A stretch of 64,000 nucleotides of DNA from Adhaeribacter aerolatus (GTDB lineage: Bacteria > Bacteroidota > Bacteroidia > Cytophagales > Hymenobacteraceae). Where the stretch lies: NCBI RefSeq assembly GCF_007991635.1, contig NZ_BJYS01000024.1, positions 1 to 64,000 on the forward strand. The letters are read 5' to 3'. The translations under genes and the position numbers were made by a program. Shown here piece after piece: positions 9,737-16,261 of the stretch (the first letter of the stretch is position 1; every line of letters begins with the position of its first letter). Below the pieces are notes generated by a model, which did no database searches, had not been told where the DNA came from, and saw only the letters and a program-made list of their open reading frames with translations.

Positions 9737-10814
9737 TATCCTGGTAAGTAATGCGCACCCCGGTAGCCGATGCTACATCTGTTTTCATTAAGGTTAATAA
9801 ATTCTGCACCTCGCGGTAAGCCGCATCTACTAAATCTTTGTGGCTAGTAAAGGAGGCCGCAAGCGGGTCCGGAATAGCTTTTAATTTATCTATGGTTAAA
9901 TCAAATTGCCGGAGGACATCGGTATTCAACTGCTCTTTTTTCAAGGCTATCAGGTAATCCGAAATACCTTTACCGCTTTCATTGCCTGTATAGGCCTTTT
10001 TAAGGCTGGTCAGGTTTTCAACGGCCAGGGAACCCGAAAAGCCCCCATAATAGGCCTCACTTTTTTCTGGAAAGAGCGTACCCCCGGATTGCTTGCCGTA
10101 AGGCCAGCCAATGCGGGGCCCTTTTAACTGGTCCAGCTCATAGGCAAACTGGTTAACCAAAAAGCCAATCGGGCTGCCCACATCCGCCCGGGTGTTGGCG
10201 ATAAATTGCGCCCGGTAGGTATTGTTCCAGTTTGCATGTACAGTGTTTACCAGGGCTTTCATGCGGGCCAAAATATCCTGCACGTACTTTTTCCGATTTG
10301 GGCCTGTTGGTTGGTCTAACTTCTGTAAGGCTTGGTCTGAAAAAAGCAGGTAGTCTAAAGCCGGAAAACCTTGCTGTTTTGTAGCCGCATTTACTTCCAG
10401 ATTATAAGTATTGTTGCTGATGTTATTTTCAATAAGCGCCGCATCAGCCGGGAAGGTGTTCAGGAAATTGTTCAATAATAGCGTTTCAGCCGGACCTAGC
10501 TGATAAACTGAAATTCGCTGGAACTGCAAATAAGCTTCTTTAAAAATTGGTTTTAAGGCTTGCTGGGTTTCGGTGGTTGGGGTTGCCAGAAACGTATTTA
10601 CGGCACTTTCCAGGGCAGCCAGTTTTTGCTCCATGCCGGCATAAGCCGGAATAATCAGGTTATCAGCATAATTAGTTAACATGGCAGTCTTATCAAAGCC
10701 ATTGTCGGGCACGGCTTCTGTTTTATCTCCCTCCGAACAGGCAATTACAAATAACATAACAGCTGCTATTAACCCTAGCCAGGTCTTTTTCCCGGATAAA
10801 TTCATGGCCTTCAA
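9723..10814 (-). CDS. Imelysin-family (peptidase M75-like) lipoprotein
   Basis: Predicted lipoprotein of 363 residues (lipobox FVIAC) with an all-helical imelysin fold: LLNNFLNTFPADAALIENNI, QQGFPALDYLLF, GSPIGFLVNQFAYELDQLK. Imelysins are periplasmic or surface proteins of bacterial iron-uptake loci. The conserved GxHxxE metal motif of classical imelysins is here GFPALD, so the putative metal-binding His is missing, as happens in some Bacteroidota branches. Proteolysis is therefore unlikely; iron-chelate binding is more plausible. It is the second gene of the iron operon, 173 bp after DUF4856 and separated from it by a strong hairpin. Confidence 0.88.
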   Translation of the reverse strand: MKAMNLSGKKTWLGLIAAVMLFVIACSEGDKTEAVPDNGFDKTAMLTNYADNLIIPAYAGMEQKLAALESAVNTFLATPTTETQQALKPIFKEAYLQFQRISVYQLGPAETLLLNNFLNTFPADAALIENNISNNTYNLEVNAATKQQGFPALDYLLFSDQALQKLDQPTGPNRKKYVQDILARMKALVNTVHANWNNTYRAQFIANTRADVGSPIGFLVNQFAYELDQLKGPRIGWPYGKQSGGTLFPEKSEAYYGGFSGSLAVENLTSLKKAYTGNESGKGISDYLIALKKEQLNTDVLRQFDLTIDKLKAIPDPLAASFTSHKDLVDAAYREVQNLLTLMKTDVASATGVRITYQDSDGD

Positions 10815-10926
10815 AATTATTTAGTTGCAGTAAAGCTTAATTAATGTTGGTATTTTATCTAAAAGCAGGTTCAGTTTATAGGACCGCCTCTTTAGTATTC
10901 ATAACTGTTTCTGCTCTTTTAAACAG

Positions 10927-10960
10927 GCAAACTCCCAGTAAATAATTACCGGGAGTTTGC
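10927..10960 (-). terminator. Strong hairpin between DUF4856 and imelysin genes
   Basis: Perfect 10-bp arms (GCAAACTCCC / GGGAGTTTGC), extendable by GTAA/TTAC pairing, start 28 bp after the DUF4856 stop. No U-tract follows on the minus strand, so it may be a processing or attenuation element that sets the DUF4856:imelysin ratio rather than a full terminator. Confidence 0.6.
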
Positions 10961-10987
10961 CCACAGGAGTATTAATTTCTTTTGTTT

Positions 10988-12088
10988 TTATAAACTATAC
11001 ACAGTTTTTAAAATAGTTTCGGCTTCTTTTAGTTTAGTAAAGCCCGGTTCATTTACCAGCGTATAAAAATCGGTGTTAAGAATAGTCAGTAACTTCTGGA
11101 AATTGGCTTCGGATAATTTACTGCCGGCCGCCCGGTATTTTAAAGCCAGTACAAAACCATAGCCTTCGGATAAAGCATGGAATTGGGTGCCCAGGTTACC
11201 TACGCTGGCAGAAGCCTGCGGAATAGTAACATAAGCCAAAGCCGAAATAGCCGCTAGTTTTTCCCAGGTTTCCTGGATATTTTTTACCTGCTCATCGCGT
11301 ACGGCATAATCTTTAACCTCAATAGCGGCCCGGCCTTTGCGGAAAGCCTCGAACAAGGTACTGCCCGCGTTAATTGGTTTCCCTCTTTCGGCTAAATAAC
11401 CACCCCACAATACTGGTCGGTTTACATCGGTGCTGGCGTATTCTTTTGCGGGGTCATAATCAGCCGGAATACCCAAATAACCGAAAGCTTCGTCCCAGCG
11501 GCGCTCCATGGCCGTAGTGCCTTCGGTGGCGGTTGAATTATTTTCGTTGGCAATACCAGCCAGAATAGTCATGGCTTCTTTAAAGGATAAGCTCCCCATC
11601 ATGCCTTTAGCTACGGCCTGGTTGTACTCTAAACCTTGTGGGCCTACTAAAATTTTGCCACTGCCTCTCGGAATAAAACCAGCCCGACCCGGAGTAGCCG
11701 GTATGGCATTAGCATTGCTGTTAGTAACATGTTGCCGGATAAACTCCTGATATACGGCAGCATCAGCTGTTTTAGACGCCAGGTTTACATTAGCTGTGTT
11801 TAAAGCGGCATTGCTAAAGGGTGCGCTGGTGTTGTTGAACAGGTTATTAGCTTTGGTTTGGTCTAACACAGTGGTGGAACCAGAACCTAAATAAGAATTT
11901 AATTCCACCGCCATTTTTATCCGGTTTGTGGAAGTACTAAAATCAGCCCCTGCAAAATCATAAGTTGCTGGAACGGTATATTCCGGAATGGTATCGGTCT
12001 CCTTCTCCGAGCAGGAGGCAAAAGAAAGGCAGACAGCTAATCCCAGAAGGGTAAAGGCTTTAGTTTTTAAAGTAATATACATGGGCAT
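10988..12088 (-). CDS. DUF4856 lipoprotein, first gene of the iron operon
   Basis: Predicted lipoprotein of 366 residues (lipobox SFASC at about 22-26). The N-terminal part (PATYDFAGADFSTSTNRIKM) and the helical remainder (WDEAFGYLGIPADYDP, GRAAIEVKDYAVRDEQVKNI) match DUF4856, a Bacteroidota family that accompanies imelysin, HTTM and TonB receptors in predicted iron-uptake loci. Function is unknown; a surface iron-chelate binder is plausible. An alternative ATG lies two codons in. It is the promoter-proximal gene, with a near-consensus promoter and two operator-like inverted repeats just upstream. Confidence 0.85.
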   Translation of the reverse strand: MPMYITLKTKAFTLLGLAVCLSFASCSEKETDTIPEYTVPATYDFAGADFSTSTNRIKMAVELNSYLGSGSTTVLDQTKANNLFNNTSAPFSNAALNTANVNLASKTADAAVYQEFIRQHVTNSNANAIPATPGRAGFIPRGSGKILVGPQGLEYNQAVAKGMMGSLSFKEAMTILAGIANENNSTATEGTTAMERRWDEAFGYLGIPADYDPAKEYASTDVNRPVLWGGYLAERGKPINAGSTLFEAFRKGRAAIEVKDYAVRDEQVKNIQETWEKLAAISALAYVTIPQASASVGNLGTQFHALSEGYGFVLALKYRAAGSKLSEANFQKLLTILNTDFYTLVNEPGFTKLKEAETILKTVYSL

Positions 12089-12099
12089 AAAGGAGCTTT

Positions 12100-12118
12100 A
12101 TTTAGACTAATTTTAAAT
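12100..12118. promoter_or_regulatory. Operator-like inverted repeat, downstream copy
   Basis: ATTTAGACTAATTTTAAAT, an imperfect 19-bp inverted repeat, lies where transcription from the -7 box at 12125-12132 should begin. It shares its frame with the copy at 12161-12179. A DtxR- or Fur-like iron repressor is the natural candidate, by inference from the iron genes downstream. Confidence 0.5.
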
Positions 12119-12124
12119 AAGGCC

Positions 12125-12156
12125 CAAAACTATATACCACATCTTTTCCATGCAAG
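12125..12156 (-). promoter_or_regulatory. Promoter of the DUF4856-imelysin-HTTM-TonB operon
   Basis: Minus strand: -33 CTTG at 12153-12156, exactly 20 nt, then -7 TAGTTTTG at 12125-12132, a full match to TAnnTTTG. Predicted start of transcription is near 12118, 30 nt before the ATG at 12088. Confidence 0.65.
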
Positions 12157-12160
12157 TATT

Positions 12161-12179
12161 ATTTAGAATTATTTTAAAT
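12161..12179. promoter_or_regulatory. Operator-like inverted repeat, upstream copy
   Basis: ATTTAGAATTATTTTAAAT, a near-perfect 19-bp inverted repeat (one mismatched pair plus the centre), lies just upstream of the -33 element. Together with the copy at 12100-12118 it brackets the promoter. Confidence 0.5.
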
Positions 12180-12500
12180 AAAGTTTTATGATTTTAACCT
12201 TATCAAATAAGAAGTAATTTTAAAAAGATGAGTTTAATTGTTAATGAAATTAACTTATGATGGTTTTTTAGTCATTTGATATAAGGAGCCCGTTGATTAT
12301 ATCTACATCGCTTCGTCCTAGATTATAATAAAGAATCAGGTTCTACTTCTTAAACTTTAAAGTTGATTATTCGCGAAGGACAGCCAATAAATGTTCGCTC
12401 AACAACTAGAATTGCATTCTGGTTTATCTAACGGCATGCCCAGACCTATAAGTCAGAATATGTAAAATTACCTAGGAGTTAATTTTTCACCGTTAAGGGG
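12180..12500. other. Intergenic region, nothing recognised
   Basis: AT-rich region between the iron-operon control region and the small unknown gene at 12501. No ORF, strong hairpin or repeat was recognised. Confidence 0.5.
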
Positions 12501-12740
12501 CTATTTATCTATTATTATGCTATTAAGGTAAGGCTCCAAACCTTGTAAGCTTTTAAATCCAATAACTTTTTTTACCCTTCTCATCTCTGCGTCAAACCAG
12601 ATTTCAGAAAAGAAACTACCCATGTCATAAAGGGCAATCCGGCTATCTTCTTCCTCCCGAAATTCAATAAAATTACCATGCTTCCAGATTAGGGTAGCTC
12701 GCCCTTGAAGGTCCTGTAAATTGAACTCACAGAGGTCCAT
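12501..12740 (-). CDS. Small protein of unknown function (79 aa)
   Basis: Unrecognised acidic protein of 79 residues, without signal peptide or membrane segment; likely cytoplasmic. Alternating hydrophobic/charged stretches (ATLIWKHGNFIEFREEEDSRIALYD, shown only in part as GNFIEFREEED) suggest a small beta-rich fold followed by a basic helix-like segment (RRVKKVIGFKSL). It follows another unknown small gene by 35 bp on the same strand, so the two may form an operon. Protein-like composition and a clean ATG make a real gene likely; no function is offered. Confidence 0.55.
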   Translation of the reverse strand: MDLCEFNLQDLQGRATLIWKHGNFIEFREEEDSRIALYDMGSFFSEIWFDAEMRRVKKVIGFKSLQGLEPYLNSIIIDK

Positions 12741-12775
12741 AATCAGCTTTTAGGTAGAACAAATGAATTTTGCTA

Positions 12776-13021
12776 TTATTTCTTTATTTCTAATTGCGCT
12801 TCTATCTGGCGGTTAATTTGTTTCAAGGCTTCGGTCAGTGTTTTTTTGTTATATATATCCGATACGTATAAGTCCTGGTTAACCGAAAAGGGTTTACCAT
12901 TGGCACTGTTGTAAACATAGATTCTGACTTTAAAATTGCTCCTGACTTGGCATCCTACCTTGTAACCTTTTTCCTTAAAAAAATTAAAGATAAATTCTTC
13001 CGGGTCAAAGTATTCTATCAT
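12776..13021 (-). CDS. Small protein of unknown function (81 aa)
   Basis: Unrecognised 81-residue soluble protein, beginning MIEYFDPEEFIFNFFKEKGY and ending in a Lys/Gln-rich helix (LTEALKQINRQIEAQLEIKK). The pattern is a short alpha-beta domain with a C-terminal helix. It is 35 bp upstream of the gene at 12501-12740 on the same strand, a probable two-gene operon. No metal-binding Cys/His cluster is present, unlike most proteins in this region. Confidence 0.55.
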   Translation of the reverse strand: MIEYFDPEEFIFNFFKEKGYKVGCQVRSNFKVRIYVYNSANGKPFSVNQDLYVSDIYNKKTLTEALKQINRQIEAQLEIKK

Positions 13022-13780
13022 AGTCCGGTTAGGGATTAAAACTGGTTATCTCGAAACTACATCACTTTTATAGCGGAATTCTCACTTTAAGGTTGTTTAA
13101 TCGAAAAGGAAACTTTACCGAACACACTTCTCAAACCATACTGTTCATCTTTATTGAGGTCGGGTCAAAAGCAAGTATTTTCGTTTGTTTTTTAGCGACT
13201 GGCTTCATCAATTTCACCTTATTTAACCATCCCCAATACCTGCTTGGGCGTTTGTTCATCACCCCTATTAAATGACCGAAAGCGTTGGTTTATCAAACCC
13301 CTGTTAAATAAAGAATTTTATGCCTTACCCAGTTTTCTGGTCTGCTATCCTAGATACCCATTTTCGGTGTTTTAGATAGATTCTTAACCAACTTTACAAT
13401 AGGGAGAAAAGAACCTTAGCAAACTCCACCCAAACATAGGATGGTAAATAAGAGTGGTTTTCTGACTTTTGTTATATTTAAGGGAAGGGGAATAAGGTGT
13501 ATATTTGGCGCCGACAGTGGCAAAGACATTCGGACAAGTTTAGTTCCTGTAAGGTTTTACCTACTCCTCCTGCTTGCCAGGTTAAAAAAGAAATTTGGGT
13601 AAGAGATGCAGCCAGTAAAAGGGTCTGTAATTCTGGTCCTATTTTCAACTTTTCGATTTTAGCTGCTTCAGCAGTAGGTGCTACATAATTGTTTTACTGG
13701 GAGGCGCTACTGGGTAGTTTTGAAAGCTATAATTTACGATTAAAGGATAAAGCAAAGCTTATTTGGGGTAACCGATTTAT
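13022..13780. other. Long intergenic region with possible gene remnant
   Basis: No convincing gene. Two near-identical 14-bp stretches (ACCCCTATTAAATG and ACCCCTGTTAAATA) lie about 40 bp apart near 13260 and 13301. At 13497-13688 the plus-strand ORF looks like the antisense of a real protein: the minus strand there encodes an uninterrupted stretch including TWQAGGVGKTLQELNLSE, without an ATG and bounded by a stop. I read it as a decayed gene fragment of unknown origin. Confidence 0.4.
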
Positions 13781-14692
13781 CTACTTTAGAAGAATCCGGA
13801 TTAACTGGGTTTTATGGTCGTTATTTGAAATCACTTTTAAATAATAGATGCCTCGCGGCAAATCCCGGACATCCAATTCTATTTCATCTTTTTGGCGGGA
13901 ACCAACCGGCTCCAATCTATTATTTACTGAAACTGTCCGAACAGCTTTGTTGATTAGTTGGTCATAAAGATATACGTGGGAAGGAGGCGAATCTAAAGTT
14001 TCAACATCACCTATTTGAAGCCTGATTACATCAGTAGCAGGATTGGGATAGGCGGTGACCACGCTCTCCCTGACAGAAGTTTTTTCCGGATGGAGGAAAG
14101 AGCTTTCTATGATTTTTTTACCTGGTTTATAATTCACCAAGCCGCTTATATCTTTTAGACGGGTCTTGTGAATGTCTAAAACAGTTTGGTTAAATATACC
14201 CGGTTTAAAGCTTCTAAGATTGGTCCCGGTATAACGGGTAGCAAACCGGGGAATAAAATTAATTTTGGTGGGAAGAGCATCGGGAACCGTTTCAACATAG
14301 TTTTTTTGGGCAATCAGCACTTCCGGTAAAGTACGCAGTTTGGTAATCAGCTCTTCCATGTTTTGATTCGGTTTAACCGTATAAATGAATAATTTAGACA
14401 TATCCATCGACCGGATTACCTTCCCATCCGGCAATACATGAATGGTATCAGCCAGATTAAAATTCGGTACGGCTACTATTAAGTCCGATTCCTGAATACC
14501 TATTTCTTCCAGGGCTTGCTTTAAAGTTTCTTTTTTTACCTGAACCACCGGCGTGGAGACCCCATTAATTATTCTGGCTTCCCAGCTGACATCCTTAGTA
14601 AAATAAATTAAAATTTCTTTGTGAACATCGCGTTGAGCCAACAGCGGCAAACAAATAAGAAGGGTTACAATACTAAGCAAGTACTTTTTCAT
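13781..14692 (-). CDS. Secreted protein with protease-propeptide-like N-domain and T9SS sorting domain
   Basis: Exported protein of 303 residues: signal peptide (1-19, ending LLAQR), a domain of about 120 residues resembling subtilisin propeptides (LFIYTVKPNQNMEELITKLR then TLPEVLIAQKNYVE, like the 'LPGVVYAEPN' end of I9-type propeptides), a linker, and a C-terminal type IX secretion sorting domain at about 220-303 (AYPNPATDVIRLQI, RGIYYLKVISNN, IRILLK). No Asp/His/Ser catalytic domain lies between them, although that is where a S8 protease would place it. It may be a secreted protease inhibitor or a deletion product. It stands alone, with 350 bp of AT-rich DNA upstream. Confidence 0.75.
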   Translation of the reverse strand: MKKYLLSIVTLLICLPLLAQRDVHKEILIYFTKDVSWEARIINGVSTPVVQVKKETLKQALEEIGIQESDLIVAVPNFNLADTIHVLPDGKVIRSMDMSKLFIYTVKPNQNMEELITKLRTLPEVLIAQKNYVETVPDALPTKINFIPRFATRYTGTNLRSFKPGIFNQTVLDIHKTRLKDISGLVNYKPGKKIIESSFLHPEKTSVRESVVTAYPNPATDVIRLQIGDVETLDSPPSHVYLYDQLINKAVRTVSVNNRLEPVGSRQKDEIELDVRDLPRGIYYLKVISNNDHKTQLIRILLK

Positions 14693-15048
14693 CAGTTGTT
14701 CAGAGAACTTAGAGTTTAAAAAAGATTCATCTAGGGTCGTAAATTAAAAACACCAAAAATTTAATAAAATAAGGCTTTGTAGGTTTCGAAACCTAAGTAA
14801 ATATATGGAAACAAGAAGTAAAAAGTTGCCATATTCCTTTAATATGTTTAACCTTTAATATGTTTAATAATAAATATATTTAGGCAAAATAATTATCTAG
14901 AAGACCTGTAAGGTTTAACACCTGCTCACCAAATCTAAAAAACGGCCGGGTAGGGTTTGCGTCAGTAAGGAGATATGTAATATCAATTCAATTGTGTGAC
15001 CAATAATTTGTTGAACTACTCTTAATCAATCTTCTTATAAGTAATGCT
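14693..15048. other. Intergenic region, nothing recognised
   Basis: AT-rich stretch upstream of the T9SS protein gene. It contains repeated TTTAATATGTTTAA-like words around 14838-14865 but no convincing promoter, hairpin or gene. Confidence 0.45.
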
Positions 15049-15189
15049 ATGTTAAATGAAAGCCGGTTTGGGGTTTTATTATATTTACTTCCCTTTTGTA
15101 ATTTATTATTCCTAATATTTGCACTGCTCGGCTCTAACAATAGAAGGATTACTAACTATTATAACAAATTTACGAAAACATTAATGTAG
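15049..15189 (+). CDS. Possible 46-aa membrane peptide
   Basis: ATG at 15049 opens a 46-codon frame with one strongly hydrophobic segment (FGVLLYLLPFCNLLFLIFAL) followed by a polar, basic tail (GSNNRRITNYYNKF). The architecture is that of a small single-span membrane protein. It runs 31 bp into the 3' end of the opposite-strand CcdA-like gene. There is no supporting neighbour; treat as tentative. Confidence 0.25.
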   Translation: MLNESRFGVLLYLLPFCNLLFLIFALLGSNNRRITNYYNKFTKTLM

Positions 15190-15848
15190 TAGAAGCTTAC
15201 GAATAATAAAGCACAGCCGCTAATCAGCTGGATGCTGCGCCGGAGCCAGGTTAATTGTGCTAACCGGGAAACGGCCCCGGCAAATATTCCTACAATTAAA
15301 AAAGGCAGCCCCCGGCCTAAACCAAAAGCCAACGCCAATAAGAAGCCATAGAAGGGACTGGCCTGAGCCGCCGCTACCGATAACAACAGTAACAAAGGTG
15401 CGGCCGAGGTGCCTAAACTAAAAATAAAACCATAAGAGAAGGCTCCGCCAATGCCTGGCTTACGCAAAGAAGCAAGCTGATTTTCTTTTAGCCGGGGGCC
15501 ATAAAAAGCCAGTATCGCTGCCAATAAAGATACAATAGCCATCCCTAAAGCCCAGTAACGCCCAAAAGATTCCGTCAAGATAGCTCCTAATCTGCCGGCT
15601 AAAGCCCCTAATAAACTTAGATTTACCACTATTCCGGCAAAAAACGCTACGGCAATCCAGATTCCATCGCGACCGGATTTACTTTCTGAACTGCTGCTCA
15701 CCAGGCCGGCCATACCTAGCCCAACCGGTAAGGTACAGGGGCATACCGCACTGGCCACCATCCCAGCCATCACCGCTACTCCCAAAGCCCATAGCGAACC
15801 CTGGGAAAGGCTGGAGCCGAAACTATAGAAAAAATCTTCGAGCGTCAT
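15159..15848 (-). CDS. CcdA/DsbD-like membrane protein with CPC motif
   Basis: Polytopic membrane protein of 229 residues with six hydrophobic segments, related to the CcdA/DsbD transmembrane electron carriers. The first signature is ASAVCPCTLPVGLGMAG (Cys-Pro-Cys). At the second signature, where CcdA has its partner Cys (TPCxGP-like), this protein reads FSLGTSAAPLLLL, so the second Cys of the redox pair is gone. Thiol-disulfide exchange of the usual type is therefore unlikely; metal binding or passage through the CPC site is an alternative. Its start overlaps the HMA lipoprotein stop by 1 bp, and it is the last gene of the ATPase operon. Confidence 0.85.
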   Translation of the reverse strand: MTLEDFFYSFGSSLSQGSLWALGVAVMAGMVASAVCPCTLPVGLGMAGLVSSSSESKSGRDGIWIAVAFFAGIVVNLSLLGALAGRLGAILTESFGRYWALGMAIVSLLAAILAFYGPRLKENQLASLRKPGIGGAFSYGFIFSLGTSAAPLLLLLSVAAAQASPFYGFLLALAFGLGRGLPFLIVGIFAGAVSRLAQLTWLRRSIQLISGCALLFVSFYYINVFVNLL

Positions 15849-16240
15849 TAGTATTCTTTTTCCGCTATTGCCTTACCGGTTTTATATCCCTTGTCGTTGA
15901 TGGCTTTGCTAATCTGCTCAGGAGAAATTTGCTCCTGGGCATAGGTAATAGTAGCCTGTCTTCTTTCCAGGCTTACCGCTACATTTTGTACCCCTGCCAA
16001 GGCTTTAACCGTTTTCTTAACATTGGAAACGCAGCTGCTACAGGACATGCCTTCCACCGGCATCGTTACGGTTTTAACGGAAGGGCCAGCCGTTACCTGT
16101 TCCTTCGCGTTTGTTTTTGCTGGTGTTCCCTGGCTTTTGTTCTGCCCGCAGGAAGGCAGAACAAAAGAGATAAAAATGAAAGAGAACAGACTTAAAGATT
16201 TGGCCAGAACATTCATTTTGAAAAAAGATAAGGCTTTCAT
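15848..16240 (-). CDS. Periplasmic HMA-domain metal-binding lipoprotein
   Basis: Predicted lipoprotein of 130 residues (lipobox VLPSC near residue 30) with one heavy-metal-associated domain at about 55-130: VEGMSCSSCVSNVKKTVKAL carries the CxxC site, then VQNVAVSLERRQATITY. Such MerP/CopZ-type domains bind Cu(I), Hg(II) or other soft metals. Lipidation would hold it on the periplasmic side, where it could hand metal to or from the CcdA-like protein (overlapping downstream) and the P-type ATPase (21 bp upstream). Family is clear; metal is not. Confidence 0.88.
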   Translation of the reverse strand: MKALSFFKMNVLAKSLSLFSFIFISFVLPSCGQNKSQGTPAKTNAKEQVTAGPSVKTVTMPVEGMSCSSCVSNVKKTVKALAGVQNVAVSLERRQATITYAQEQISPEQISKAINDKGYKTGKAIAEKEY

Positions 16241-16261
16241 AAAATATAGTTGTTAGTAGTT

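Noticed and set aside
13497-13688. 63-aa plus-strand ORF
   Set aside because: Composition is that of an antisense frame; the opposite strand has a more protein-like but incomplete frame with an AGGVGKT stretch that is not a convincing ParA P-loop. Listed only as a possible remnant.
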